From the NCBI GenBank assembly GCA_015067975.1, contig SVLK01000006.1, forward strand, positions 20,485 through 84,484: DNA of 64,000 nt, in the 5' to 3' direction. Made by a program: the position numbers and the translations under genes. Positions within the stretch are counted from its first letter, which is position 1; each line of letters begins with the position of its first letter. Positions 1 through 9,331 of this stretch are shown here, piece by piece. Below the pieces are notes generated by a model. The model did no database searches and was not told the DNA's origin. It worked only from the letters and a program-made list of their open reading frames with translations. This DNA is from Oscillospiraceae bacterium (lineage in GTDB: Bacteria; Bacillota; Clostridia; Oscillospirales; Oscillospiraceae).

Positions 1-2
1 TG

Positions 3-671
3 GTGTTTGCCATTACCTTCGGCGTCACGTTTGCCGCCGTATGGCTCACCGACGGCAGTGATGTCGGTGAGTTGATCGGCTTCATCACGGGTTATGCCGT
101 GTTGATTTTTGGATTGTGGTGGATGTTTGACGGCAAAGCCAACCGCCATACGGTCAATGATAATACTTCCGGTGTCATCACGCTGCTGGAGATCGCGTTG
201 ACCTTGCCGGAGGAGCTGCGTGACGGCGTGTGCTTTGTCTGGTTTGATAACGAAGAGCGCGGCCTGCTGGGCTCGTCCTCTTTTGCTGCCAAGCATAAGC
301 ATGCGAAGAAGAACGCGCTGGTGATCAATTTCGACTGCGTCAGCGATGGCGACTTTCTCCATTTCTTCCCCGGCAAGCGGGTGAAGAAAACGGATGTGCC
401 GCAGCTTTTGACTGAAAGCTATCTTGCCGCCGGTGAAAAAACGGTGGAAGTGGTGCAAGGCTTTGGCTTTTACCCCTCCGATCAGGCGCAGTTCCGCCAC
501 GGTGTAGGCGTTTGTGCCCTGAAAAAGTCTCCCGTTTTCGGGTATTATATGGATCGGATCCACACCGGGCGTGATACGGTGCTGGAAGAAGACAATATTG
601 CGCTGCTGCGCAGCGGAACCGTGCGGCTGCTCCGCACGATGAAGGAAAAGGAAGAACTCCATGCAAAGTGA
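3..671 (+). CDS. M28-family zinc peptidase, C-terminal part (5' end outside window)
   Basis: The reading frame is open to the left edge, so this is the end of a longer gene. A hydrophobic membrane-like segment (about residues 20-42) precedes a peptidase domain. M28 landmarks are visible: NDNTSGV (bridging Asp), [10 protein letters not shown] (catalytic and metal-binding Glu pair), NFDCVSDGD (Asp ligand) and HTGRDT (late His ligand). These ligands support a di-zinc aminopeptidase fold, probably membrane-anchored. The substrate cannot be told. The stop overlaps the uvrA start by 11 bases, so the two are probably co-transcribed and translationally coupled. The apparent GTG at position 3 should not be taken as the real start. 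Confidence 0.75.
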   Translation: MFAITFGVTFAAVWLTDGSDVGELIGFITGYAVLIFGLWWMFDGKANRHTVNDNTSGVITLLEIALTLPEELRDGVCFVWFDNEERGLLGSSSFAAKHKHAKKNALVINFDCVSDGDFLHFFPGKRVKKTDVPQLLTESYLAAGEKTVEVVQGFGFYPSDQAQFRHGVGVCALKKSPVFGYYMDRIHTGRDTVLEEDNIALLRSGTVRLLRTMKEKEELHAK

Positions 672-3489
672 AATTTTCATCAAAGGTGCACGGGAAAATA
701 ACCTGAAAAATATTGATGTCACCATCCCCCGCGACAAGCTGGTGGTGATGACCGGTCTTTCCGGCAGCGGCAAGTCCTCGCTGGCGTTTGATACCATCTA
801 TGCCGAGGGTCAGCGCCGCTATGTGGAGAGCCTGAGCTCCTATGCCCGCATGTTTTTGGGGCAGATGGATAAGCCGGATGTGGACTATATCGACGGTCTT
901 TCTCCTGCCATTTCCATTGACCAGAAGACTACCAGCAAGAATCCCCGCTCCACCGTGGGCACGGTGACGGAGATTTACGACTATCTGCGTCTTTTGTGGG
1001 CGCGGGTAGGCACGCCCCATTGCCCCAAATGCGGCCGTGAGATCCGCCAGCAGACCATCGACCAGATCATTGACCAGATTCTGACGCTGCCGGAGGGGAC
1101 GCGCATCCAGATTCTTGCACCTGTGGTGCGTGGCCGCAAGGGTGAGCATACCAAGATCTTTGACGATGCCCGCCGCAGCGGTTACGTCCGTGCGCGGGTA
1201 GACGGTAATCTCTACGATTTGAGTGAAGAGATTTCTTTGGAGAAGAATAAAAAACATAATATCGAGATCGTGGTAGACCGCCTGATCGTCCGTGCCGATA
1301 TTCAGCAGCGTTTGACCGACTCGGTAGAAACAGCCTCGGGTCTGTCCGGCGGTATCATCGTGGTGAATTTGCTGCGCGAAGAGCAGGATCTGACATTCTC
1401 GCAAAATTATGCCTGTGACGATTGCGGCATCTCTATCGAGGAACTGACGCCCCGTATGTTCTCATTCAATAACCCCTTCGGCGCCTGCCCCACCTGCACG
1501 GGTCTGGGCAACCAGCTGAAGGCGGACACCGCGCTGATCATTCCTGATGAGAGTTTGTCGATTTTGGACGGTGCTATTGTGGCACCCGGCTGGAACTCCA
1601 TCCGCTCGGACGGTATTTCCCGCATGTATTTTGAGGCACTGGCCAAGAAATACCAGTTTTCTCTGCGCACTCCGGTGCAGGAGCTGAGCGAAAGTGTCAA
1701 GCAGATCATCTACTACGGTACCGGCGGCGAAAAGCTGGAGCTGCACTACGACCAACCCCGCGGAAAGGGTGTGCTGTATCAAGCTTTTGAGGGCGTGGCC
1801 AATAATCTGGAGCGCCGCTTCCATGAAACACAAAGCGATGCCTCTAAAAAGGAAATCGAAGAGTTCATGGGTGAGTGCCCCTGCCCTACCTGCAAGGGAC
1901 GCCGCCTGCGTGCCGAGGCACTGGCAGTGACGGTGGGCGGCCTGTCCATCCACGACATTACGGAACTGCCTATCAACGAGGAGCTGGCCTTTTTCGAGCG
2001 GCTGGAGCTGACGGAAACCCAGATGCTCATCGCCGCTCAGATTTTGAAGGAGATCCGTTCGCGGCTGGGCTTTTTGCAGTCGGTGGGACTGAGTTATCTG
2101 ACCCTTGCCCGCTCCTCCGGCACGCTGTCCGGCGGAGAGAGCCAACGCATCCGTCTGGCCACACAGATCGGTTCGAGTCTCATGGGCGTGCTCTATATTC
2201 TGGATGAACCGTCTATCGGTCTGCACCAGCGGGACAACGATAAGCTGCTCGCTACGCTGCGCCGCCTGCGTGATCTGGGTAATACCCTCATCGTGGTGGA
2301 GCATGATGAGGATACCATGCGTGCTGCCGACTATCTCATTGATATCGGCCCCGGAGCCGGTGCCCACGGCGGTGAGGTGGTGGCCTGCGGCACGCCGCAG
2401 CAAGTGATGGATCATCCCCACAGCCTGACCGGTCAGTACCTCAGCGGCAAAAAGCGCATTGAACTGCCTGCCCAGCGTCGTAAGGGTAACGGCAACGTGT
2501 TGACGGTGCGCGGCGCAAGAGAAAACAATCTGCAGAATATCGATGTGTCTGTGCCGCTGGGTACGTTTACCTGTGTCACCGGTGTGTCCGGCAGCGGCAA
2601 ATCGTCGCTGGTCAATGAGATCCTCTTTAAGAAACTGGGTGTGGAACTCAACCGCATGAAGGCCCATCCCGGCAAGCATACGGCCATTGAGGGCATGGAG
2701 TATCTGGATAAGGTCATCAACATTGACCAGAGTCCCATCGGACGTACCCCGCGCTCCAACCCGGCCACGTATACCAATCTCTTCAACGAGATCCGCAACC
2801 TTTTCGCCTCCACACAGGAGGCCAAGGCCCGTGGTTACGGTCCGGGACGGTTTTCTTTCAATACCCGCGGCGGCCGCTGTGAAGCCTGTGCCGGTGACGG
2901 TATGCTGAAAATCGAAATGCACTTCCTGCCGGACGTATATGTGCCCTGCGAGGTGTGCAAAGGGAAACGCTATAACCGCGAAACACTGGAAGTGCGCTAT
3001 AAAGGCAAAAATATTGCCGACGTGCTGGACATGACGGCGGAGGAGGCGCGGGACTTTTTCGCCCCCGTTCCCAAGATTGCCAATATGCTGCAGACACTGT
3101 GCGATGTGGGTCTTGGCTATGTGAAACTGGGCCAGTCCTCCACTACGCTCTCCGGCGGTGAAGCGCAGCGTGTCAAGCTGGCCACGGAACTGGCGCGCCG
3201 CGCCACTGGCCGCACTATCTATATTCTGGATGAACCCACCACCGGCCTCCATGCCGACGATGTGCGAAAACTGCTGGTGGTGCTGCAGCGTCTGGTGGAT
3301 GCCGGCAACACGGTGCTGGTGATTGAGCACAATCTGGACGTGATCAAGTGCGCTGACCATATCATCGATCTTGGCCCTGAGGGCGGCAGCGGCGGCGGCA
3401 CCGTAGTGTGCACCGGAACACCCGAAGAGGTAGCACAGCATCCTGCGTCCTATACGGGACAGTATCTGAAGAAATATTTGGAACAATAA
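661..3489 (+). CDS. uvrA: UvrA, excinuclease ABC subunit A
   Basis: This is the damage-recognition ATPase of nucleotide excision repair; as a dimer it loads UvrB onto distorted DNA. At 942 residues it has the usual length. It has two ABC ATPase modules: Walker A motifs GLSGSGKSS near the N terminus and GVSGSGKSS around residue 640, with signatures [12 protein letters not shown] and [12 protein letters not shown]. Zinc-finger cysteine pairs are [23 protein letters not shown] and CEVCKG. The ATG lies inside the end of the preceding peptidase gene. No uvrB is adjacent. A GCGCATTTT hairpin follows the stop. Confidence 0.98.
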   Translation: MQSEIFIKGARENNLKNIDVTIPRDKLVVMTGLSGSGKSSLAFDTIYAEGQRRYVESLSSYARMFLGQMDKPDVDYIDGLSPAISIDQKTTSKNPRSTVGTVTEIYDYLRLLWARVGTPHCPKCGREIRQQTIDQIIDQILTLPEGTRIQILAPVVRGRKGEHTKIFDDARRSGYVRARVDGNLYDLSEEISLEKNKKHNIEIVVDRLIVRADIQQRLTDSVETASGLSGGIIVVNLLREEQDLTFSQNYACDDCGISIEELTPRMFSFNNPFGACPTCTGLGNQLKADTALIIPDESLSILDGAIVAPGWNSIRSDGISRMYFEALAKKYQFSLRTPVQELSESVKQIIYYGTGGEKLELHYDQPRGKGVLYQAFEGVANNLERRFHETQSDASKKEIEEFMGECPCPTCKGRRLRAEALAVTVGGLSIHDITELPINEELAFFERLELTETQMLIAAQILKEIRSRLGFLQSVGLSYLTLARSSGTLSGGESQRIRLATQIGSSLMGVLYILDEPSIGLHQRDNDKLLATLRRLRDLGNTLIVVEHDEDTMRAADYLIDIGPGAGAHGGEVVACGTPQQVMDHPHSLTGQYLSGKKRIELPAQRRKGNGNVLTVRGARENNLQNIDVSVPLGTFTCVTGVSGSGKSSLVNEILFKKLGVELNRMKAHPGKHTAIEGMEYLDKVINIDQSPIGRTPRSNPATYTNLFNEIRNLFASTQEAKARGYGPGRFSFNTRGGRCEACAGDGMLKIEMHFLPDVYVPCEVCKGKRYNRETLEVRYKGKNIADVLDMTAEEARDFFAPVPKIANMLQTLCDVGLGYVKLGQSSTTLSGGEAQRVKLATELARRATGRTIYILDEPTTGLHADDVRKLLVVLQRLVDAGNTVLVIEHNLDVIKCADHIIDLGPEGGSGGGTVVCTGTPEEVAQHPASYTGQYLKKYLEQ

Positions 3490-3491
3490 GT

Positions 3492-3516
3492 GCGCATTTT
3501 CTGCAGAAAAATGCGC
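3492..3516 (+). terminator. Hairpin after uvrA, weak terminator
   Basis: Arms GCGCATTTT (3492-3500) and AAAATGCGC (3508-3516) form a 9-bp stem. There is no T-run after it, so it is at best a weak terminator or a 3' stabilising element. Confidence 0.4.
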
Positions 3517-3563
3517 TGACCGCGACCATCATCTGCGCATAAACTGGAGCGAGGTGATGGGAA

Positions 3564-3893
3564 ATGACGGTGTTATATGACGGTGTGATCGCGTTTTTGG
3601 CCGCTGTAGGAGTCACAGCGCTTTTGTGGGTGCTGGCGGATCTGGTATTGCGCGGTCGGGAACGGACAGTAGATGCGGCGCTGGTACTGCCGGTGTGCGG
3701 CATGGCAAGCTGCATGGAAGAGGATGTACGAACGCTGCTGACGCTGCGCGGGCAGCTGGGGAAGCATGCACCGATTTTGCTGGTCGATTGCGGCTTGGAA
3801 GAGGAGAGCCGCCAGCGCGCCGCAGCGCTGGGGAAACGGTATCACCGCGTCATGCTGGTATTACCGGAACAAATGGAGGAATATATCACATAA
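3564..3893 (+). CDS. Small single-pass membrane protein of unknown function
   Basis: 109 residues. An N-terminal hydrophobic helix (about residues 8-28) is followed by a soluble domain of roughly 75 residues. That domain has alternating hydrophobic and charged segments (APILLVDCGLEEE, YHRVMLVLPEQ) suggesting a small alpha/beta fold. I do not recognise the family. It starts after a GAGG-containing ribosome site. The stop is 11 bases before recD2, so it is co-transcribed with recD2 and comFC. The phrase LVDCGLEEES hints at a nucleotide-fold or glycosyltransferase-like remnant, but no catalytic motif supports that. The gene looks real from its codon use and tight spacing. Confidence 0.6.
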   Translation: MTVLYDGVIAFLAAVGVTALLWVLADLVLRGRERTVDAALVLPVCGMASCMEEDVRTLLTLRGQLGKHAPILLVDCGLEEESRQRAAALGKRYHRVMLVLPEQMEEYIT

Positions 3894-3904
3894 GAGGTGA
3901 GGGA

Positions 3905-6118
3905 ATGGGCGAGCGATGCACGGTGGAAGGCACCGTAGAACATCTGATTTTTCAAAACGAAGAGAACGGCTACACCGTGCTGTGCCTTGTCACCGATGAA
4001 GGGGAGGCCATCACGGTTGTGGGGTGTATTCCCTGTGTCGGTCCCGGCGAAGCGATGACGGTGACCGGCGTGTGGGTCAACCACCCCAGCTACGGTACGC
4101 AGCTGACCGCCGAACTGGTGGAGCGCCGCATGCCGGAAGGGGAGGATGAGATCGTTTCCTACCTCGCCAGCGGCATCATTAAGGGTGTCGGCCCCGCTAC
4201 CGCTGCGCGGTTGGTGGAAAAGTTTGGGCCGGATACGCTGATGGTGATCGAAGACGAGCCGGAGCGGCTGAGTACCATCAAGGGGATCACCGCAAAGAAA
4301 GCCATGGAAATCTCGGCGGCGTTCCGCGAACTGACGGGACTGCGCCGCGTGATGGAGTTTATGGCTCGCTATGACCTGCCGGTGATGCTGGCCATGCAGC
4401 TCTACCGTGTGTACGGCGCTGAGGCGCTGCCTCGGCTGAAAGAAAACCCCTATCTGCTGGCAGAGGAACGTTACGGTGTGGACTTTGCCGCCCTGGACGA
4501 GATCGCCTTGAGCATGGACTTTGCCGCGGACGATGATTGCCGCGTGGAAGCCGCTGTTCTCTATGAACTGACGTATAATCTCAATAACGGCCATGTGTTT
4601 TTGCCGCGGGAGAAGCTGGTGGCGGCTACGGCGCAGCTGATCGATTTAAACTGTGATACGGTGGAGATCGCGCTGGATCGCCTGATTGAACGCATGGCGG
4701 TGGTGCAGCAGCCTGTTGCCAATGTGACGGCCTGCTACCTGCACAGCTACTATGAGGCGGAGGTGTTTACAGCACAAAAGCTGTTATCGATGCGCCGCGT
4801 AGAGCAACCGCCTCTGGACCAAAGTGTGGAGCGTGTGGTGGATGAAATGGAGCGGCGGCAGAAGATCACCTATGCGCCGCAGCAGCGACAGGCTGTCTTG
4901 CTGGCGGCACAGGAGGGAGCGGTGCTGCTGACCGGTGGTCCCGGTACCGGCAAGACCACCACGGTGCAGGCCATCGTCAGCCTGTATGAAAAAATGGGTA
5001 TGGACGTGCTGCTGCTGGCACCCACAGGCCGCGCGGCACAGCGGCTGGGAGACGTGTGCGGCACGGAGGCTCAGACCATCCATCGGGCGCTGGGCATGGC
5101 CTATAATGAACTGACCGGTGAGGTCACGTTCCGCAAAAACGCAACCGATCCGTTGGAAGCAGATGCGGTGATCGTGGACGAGATGAGCATGGTGGATCTG
5201 CAGCTGATGCGTGCGCTGCTGACAGCACTGCGCCCCGGCTGCCGTTTGGTGATGGTGGGCGACCCCGATCAGCTGCCCTCGGTGGGCGCCGGCAATGTGC
5301 TGGGGGACATGCTGCGCAGCGGCGCGATCCCCGTGGTGGCCCTGCGGGAGATCTTCCGGCAGGCAGAGCGGTCTGCCATCATCCGCAACGCCCATGCGGT
5401 GAATCTGGGTATGCCGCCGCGATTGGAGAGCAATCAGGGAGACTTTTTCTTCCTGTGCCGCCGTACACCGGAACGGTTGGTGCAGACGGTGGTGGAACTG
5501 GTGAAAACACGGCTGCCGGAAAAGATGGGCATTGCCGCCGACCAGATTCAGGTACTGTGTGCCACCCGCAAGGGAGAAACAGGCACGGTCAACATGAACC
5601 GTGCGCTGCAATCAGCGCTGAACCCGCCCGCTGCCGGAAAACGGCAGAAAGCGTGGGGCGATCTGGTGCTGCGTACCGGTGACCGGGTGATGCAGACAAA
5701 GAATAATTACGATGTGATCTGGGAGAAGGATGACGGTACCATGGGTACCGGAATTTTCAACGGTGATGTGGGTATCATTACCGAAATCGATCCTTCCGGC
5801 GAATTGATCACGCTGCGTTTTGATGACCGCACAGTCGTCTATACCGCGGATCTTCTGGGGCAGTTGGACATGGCCTATGCCATTACCGTACATAAAGCAC
5901 AGGGCAGTGAATATCGCTGCGCCGTGCTGGTATCAGCGCCGGCCGCGCCATCTCTGATGGTGCGCGGCGTCCTGTATACCGCCATTACCCGTGCCAGAGA
6001 ACTGCTGGTGCTGGTGGGAGATGACCTGGTTCCGGGAAAGATGGCAGAGAATGACCGACAGCAGCGGCGCTATAGCGGCTTGCGGCGGAGACTGAAGGAA
6101 CTAAGCCAACAGGCATGA
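3905..6118 (+). CDS. recD2: RecD2-type ATP-dependent 5'-3' DNA helicase
   Basis: RecD2 is a superfamily 1B helicase found in bacteria as a stand-alone protein rather than in RecBCD, acting in repair and fork maintenance. The product is 737 residues from the ATG that follows GAGGTGAGGG; the frame stays open further upstream, but that would overlap the preceding gene. Visible: an N-terminal OB-like region, helix-hairpin-helix segment GIIKGVGPATA (about residue 90), Walker A GGPGTGKTTT (about 342-351), Walker B region VDEMSMVD (about 424), GDPDQLPSVG, and motif VI region ITVHKAQGSEY with AITRARELL near the C terminus. Its stop overlaps the next start (ATGA). Confidence 0.93.
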   Translation: MGERCTVEGTVEHLIFQNEENGYTVLCLVTDEGEAITVVGCIPCVGPGEAMTVTGVWVNHPSYGTQLTAELVERRMPEGEDEIVSYLASGIIKGVGPATAARLVEKFGPDTLMVIEDEPERLSTIKGITAKKAMEISAAFRELTGLRRVMEFMARYDLPVMLAMQLYRVYGAEALPRLKENPYLLAEERYGVDFAALDEIALSMDFAADDDCRVEAAVLYELTYNLNNGHVFLPREKLVAATAQLIDLNCDTVEIALDRLIERMAVVQQPVANVTACYLHSYYEAEVFTAQKLLSMRRVEQPPLDQSVERVVDEMERRQKITYAPQQRQAVLLAAQEGAVLLTGGPGTGKTTTVQAIVSLYEKMGMDVLLLAPTGRAAQRLGDVCGTEAQTIHRALGMAYNELTGEVTFRKNATDPLEADAVIVDEMSMVDLQLMRALLTALRPGCRLVMVGDPDQLPSVGAGNVLGDMLRSGAIPVVALREIFRQAERSAIIRNAHAVNLGMPPRLESNQGDFFFLCRRTPERLVQTVVELVKTRLPEKMGIAADQIQVLCATRKGETGTVNMNRALQSALNPPAAGKRQKAWGDLVLRTGDRVMQTKNNYDVIWEKDDGTMGTGIFNGDVGIITEIDPSGELITLRFDDRTVVYTADLLGQLDMAYAITVHKAQGSEYRCAVLVSAPAAPSLMVRGVLYTAITRARELLVLVGDDLVPGKMAENDRQQRRYSGLRRRLKELSQQA

Positions 6119-6813
6119 AAAAACATAATGTTTGGATCGGAATGATGGACTTGCTCTTTCCGCACCGTTGTCCGTTTTGCGGCAAGGTCATCGGGAAAGA
6201 ACTTCTTTGTAAAGCCTGCTACCGCAAACTGCCGGACACCGGCGGACGGGTGGTGACAGAGGGCGGCTACGGTAAGTGCGCTGCACCGCTGTACTATGAA
6301 GATATTGTGCGGCAGGCGATCCTGGACTTTAAATTCAACGGCAGGACCGGTGCTGCGGAGTGTTTTGGCGCGCTGCTGGCAGAATGCGCTGCCGAAGCAT
6401 ATGCCGGAGAATTTGATACGGTGACATGGGTACCGGTAAGCCGTAAGCGGCTGCGGCGGCGCGGCTATGATCAAGCTTATCTGTTGGCTCGCAGTACCTG
6501 TGCACATTGGGAAACTGTACCGGTGGAAACACTGCGAAAAATGACGGATACACCTCCACAGTCCGGCATTGCGACACCGGAAGGGAGACGGGCCAATGTA
6601 CTGGGCGTCTATGAAACAATCGCAGAACACGTATATGGTCGGCGCATATTGCTGATCGACGACGTTTTGACGACCGGCGCGACACTCAGTGAGTGCGTGC
6701 GCGTACTGCGCGAGGCCGGCGCAACGGAGGTGCTCTGCCTGACACTGGCGCGCGCCAGAGGCAGTCGCATAGAGAAAACGGCAAAAGGGCATACTGGAAA
6801 AGTGCAGGAATAA
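6115..6813 (+). CDS. comFC: ComF-family protein (phosphoribosyltransferase-like)
   Basis: 232 residues. An N-terminal zinc-binding region has CPFCGK and CKAC cysteine pairs (about residues 20-38). A PRTase domain follows with the PRPP-binding motif LLIDDVLTTGATLSE (about residues 180-195). ComFC is needed for DNA uptake in competent bacteria, but the family is also widespread in non-competent species, where its job is unclear. The ATG overlaps the recD2 stop by four bases. Together with recD2 this suggests a DNA-processing operon. No comEA, comEC or comFA is in the window. Confidence 0.85.
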   Translation: MKKHNVWIGMMDLLFPHRCPFCGKVIGKELLCKACYRKLPDTGGRVVTEGGYGKCAAPLYYEDIVRQAILDFKFNGRTGAAECFGALLAECAAEAYAGEFDTVTWVPVSRKRLRRRGYDQAYLLARSTCAHWETVPVETLRKMTDTPPQSGIATPEGRRANVLGVYETIAEHVYGRRILLIDDVLTTGATLSECVRVLREAGATEVLCLTLARARGSRIEKTAKGHTGKVQE

Positions 6814-6867
6814 TAAAGCTGCGCTTTGACCGGATTATTAACAAACGGTAAAATGCGCTGAATCCTC

Positions 6868-6896
6868 TTGCAAAAAAGGAAAAACACCAGTATAAT
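6868..6896 (+). promoter_or_regulatory. Sigma-A promoter for mreB
   Basis: TTGCAA (6868-6873), 17-base spacer, TATAAT (6891-6896). It lies about 75 bases before the mreB ATG in an AT-rich gap. Confidence 0.75.
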
Positions 6897-6969
6897 AAAT
6901 TTTCAGAAATAAAACAGGCTTTTCCCAAGCTGTCAGTTATAAACCGAAAACGAAAATGAGGTGCAGAAT

Positions 6970-8001
6970 ATGTGTTCACTGGCAAAAGATATCGGTATCG
7001 ATCTGGGTACCGCTTCTGTGTTGGTATATGTGAAGGATAAGGGCGTTGTGCTCAATGAACCCAGCGTGGTGGCGATCGATAAGAATGATGGCCGACTGCT
7101 GAAGGTGGGCGCGGAGGCGCAGGCAATGCTGGGCCGTACCCCCGGCAACATCGTGGCGATCCGCCCCCTGCGTGAAGGCGTGATTTCCGACTACGATATG
7201 ACCGAGCGTATGCTCAAGGAGTTTATCCACAAGGTGGCAGGCGGATTCCGCTTCCTCAAGCCCCGTGTGATCATCTGCGTACCTTCCGGCATCACGGAAG
7301 TGGAAGAGCGTGCCGTCATCGACGCAGGTATTCAAGCCGGCGCACGCCGCGTATATCTGATTGAGGAACCCGTGGCAGCAGCGATCGGCGCAGGTATCGA
7401 TATCGCAAAACCCGATGGACACATGGTGGTAGATATCGGCGGCGGCACGGCAGACATCGCGGTGATCTCTCTGTCCGGTGTGGTGGAATCGGCATCCATT
7501 AAGGTAGCCGGCGACCAGTTTAACGAGTCCATCGTAAAGTATATGCGCCGTAAACATAATATTCTGATCGGCGAGCGCACCGCCGAACTGATGAAGATGC
7601 AGATCGGCTGCGTCTATCCCAAGGAGACGGAAGCATCCATCGAGATCAAGGGCCGCTGCCTGATGACTGGTCTGCCCAAGAGCATTTTGGTGACTTCCAC
7701 CGAGATGATGGAGGCCTTCGAAGAGCCGGTGGAGCGTATTTTGGAGGCCATTCACGGCGTGTTGGAGCGGACTCCCCCTGAACTGGTAGCCGATATTTCC
7801 AACAACGGTATCGTTATGACCGGCGGCGGCAGTCTGGTAGACGGCTTCGACAAGCTGATCACCGCACGCACCGGTATCCACACCGTCGTGGCGGAAAACG
7901 CCATTTCCTGTGTGGCCGAGGGTACCGGCAAGAGTCTGGATTCCCTCAATGCGATGCAGGACGGCACGGTGAACCTGAGCCGCAGAAAGCAGATGGGCTA
8001 A
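6970..8001 (+). CDS. mreB: MreB/Mbl-family actin-like cell-shape protein
   Basis: 343 residues, usual for MreB. This bacterial actin polymerises under the membrane and positions the elongasome. Actin-fold motifs: phosphate-1 IGIDLGTASVLVY at the N terminus, VDIGGGTADIAVISL (phosphate-2), and adenosine-loop MTGGGSLVDGFDKL near residue 285. The ATG at 6970 is preferred over the in-frame GTG at 6961 because GAGGTG sits at the right distance from the ATG and overlaps the GTG. No mreC or mreD follows, so this may be the stand-alone Mbl/MreBH-type paralogue; sequence alone does not decide. It has its own promoter and terminator. Confidence 0.92.
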   Translation: MCSLAKDIGIDLGTASVLVYVKDKGVVLNEPSVVAIDKNDGRLLKVGAEAQAMLGRTPGNIVAIRPLREGVISDYDMTERMLKEFIHKVAGGFRFLKPRVIICVPSGITEVEERAVIDAGIQAGARRVYLIEEPVAAAIGAGIDIAKPDGHMVVDIGGGTADIAVISLSGVVESASIKVAGDQFNESIVKYMRRKHNILIGERTAELMKMQIGCVYPKETEASIEIKGRCLMTGLPKSILVTSTEMMEAFEEPVERILEAIHGVLERTPPELVADISNNGIVMTGGGSLVDGFDKLITARTGIHTVVAENAISCVAEGTGKSLDSLNAMQDGTVNLSRRKQMG

Positions 8002-8019
8002 TCGGAAAAATGCAAACGG

Positions 8020-8053
8020 TGCGCTGTGAAACTCCGGTTTCACAGCGCATTTT
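8020..8053 (+). terminator. Rho-independent terminator of mreB
   Basis: A perfect 13-bp stem (TGCGCTGTGAAAC 8020-8032 with GTTTCACAGCGCA 8037-8049), loop TCCG, then TTTT. Confidence 0.85.
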
Positions 8054-8054
8054 A

Positions 8055-8067
8055 TGTACATAGTACA
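8055..8067. promoter_or_regulatory. Short dyad TGTAC-ATA-GTACA before the aminotransferase
   Basis: A 13-base inverted repeat lies between the mreB terminator and the ribosome site of the aminotransferase gene. It has the size of a small repressor half-site pair. No protein can be assigned to it. Confidence 0.3.
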
Positions 8068-8096
8068 GTTTTAAACAAGAAGAGGAGTTTTCCCTT

Positions 8097-9287
8097 ATGA
8101 GATTTTCATCCAAAGTTGAGAAATGCGGACTGTCCCCGATGCGCAAATTCCACCCCTTTGCGGTGGCGGCGCGGGAGAAGGGACGCAGCATTTATCATCT
8201 GAATATCGGCCAGCCCGACATTGAGACCCCCAAGGCCTATTTCGATGCAGTGCGCAGCTTTGATCAGAGTGTGCTGGAATATGCACCTTCCGGCGGCGTG
8301 CCGGAACTGGTGGCAGCGGTGCAGAAGTATTACGCTGCGCTGGACATGCACTATACGGCAGAAGAGGTGCTGATCACCACCGGCGGCAGTGAGGCACTGC
8401 AGATCGCTCTCAACTGCATGATTGATGACGGCGATGAGATCGTGATCCCTGAGCCGTTTTATCCCAACTACAGCACCATGGTCTATACTTGCGGCGGCAC
8501 GATCCGTCCCGTTGCCACCTGCCCGGAAGAGGGGTATCATTTTGCCACCCGGGAGAAGATGGAGCGCGCCATCAACGAAAAGACCCGCGCTATTCTGGTG
8601 ACCAATCCCGGCAATCCCACCGGCACGGTGCTGACGGCGGAGGAGATGCAGATGCTGGCGCAGCTGGCGGTGGAGCATGATCTGTTCCTCATTGCCGACG
8701 AGGCATACCGTGAGTTTGTCTATGCAGGCGAGGTGCTGCAGTCTTTTGGTTCTATTGAGGAGGCAAGAGAGCATGTGATCGTGATCGACACGGTGTCCAA
8801 GCGGTTTTCCGCCTGTGGTGCTCGCGTGGGCTGCCTGCTGAGCCATAACAAAGAATTTCTCGATCATGCCATGAAATACTGCCAGTGCCGCCTGGCAGTG
8901 GCAACGCTGGATCAGGTGGCGGCAGCGGCACTTTACAGCGTAGATGAGAGCTATTTTGCCGCTGTACGCGAGGAGTACAAGCGCCGCCGCGATACGGTGG
9001 TGGAAGGATTGAAGAAGATTCCCGGCGTGATCTGCGAGTGCCCCAAGGGCGCGTTCTATCTGATGGCAGCGCTGCCGGTGGATGATGCCGACAAGTTCCA
9101 GCAGTGGCTGCTGGAAGAGTTCGAGGATAAGGGGGAGACGGTGATGTTTGCACCCGGCGAACCTTTCTACGGTACTCCCGGCAAGGGTAAAAACGAGATC
9201 CGAATTGCCTATGTGCTGCAGCAGGAGAAGCTGGCGCGGGCCATGGAACTGCTGGCTTTGGGCATTGAGGCCTACAATAAGCGGTAA
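8097..9287 (+). CDS. Class I/II PLP-dependent aminotransferase
   Basis: 396 residues, fold-type I aminotransferase. Motifs: SGGVPELVAAV near the N terminus, TTGGSEAL, NPGNPTGTVL (carboxylate-binding Asn region), DEAYREFVY (PLP ring Asp) and SKRFSACGARVG with the Schiff-base Lys at residue 235. The family includes aspartate, aromatic and LL-diaminopimelate aminotransferases; the substrate is not visible. It starts at an ATG after AGAGGAG. It is a single-gene unit between two terminators, with a short dyad just upstream that may be its operator. Confidence 0.9.
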   Translation: MRFSSKVEKCGLSPMRKFHPFAVAAREKGRSIYHLNIGQPDIETPKAYFDAVRSFDQSVLEYAPSGGVPELVAAVQKYYAALDMHYTAEEVLITTGGSEALQIALNCMIDDGDEIVIPEPFYPNYSTMVYTCGGTIRPVATCPEEGYHFATREKMERAINEKTRAILVTNPGNPTGTVLTAEEMQMLAQLAVEHDLFLIADEAYREFVYAGEVLQSFGSIEEAREHVIVIDTVSKRFSACGARVGCLLSHNKEFLDHAMKYCQCRLAVATLDQVAAAALYSVDESYFAAVREEYKRRRDTVVEGLKKIPGVICECPKGAFYLMAALPVDDADKFQQWLLEEFEDKGETVMFAPGEPFYGTPGKGKNEIRIAYVLQQEKLARAMELLALGIEAYNKR

Positions 9288-9291
9288 AAAG

Positions 9292-9322
9292 AAAGCGCAC
9301 CGTTACGGCGGTGCGCTTTTTG
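9292..9322. terminator. Terminator between convergent genes
   Basis: An 11-bp stem (AAAGCGCACCG 9292-9302 with CGGTGCGCTTT 9309-9319) followed by Ts on the plus strand, with As on the left for minus-strand use. It serves the aminotransferase and possibly the convergent enolase-superfamily gene. Confidence 0.8.
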
Positions 9323-9331
9323 TGCTTCTTA

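Noticed and set aside
1462..3486. 674-codon open frame antisense to uvrA
   Set aside because: Low-complexity shadow of a GC-rich gene; no recognisable domain or start signal.
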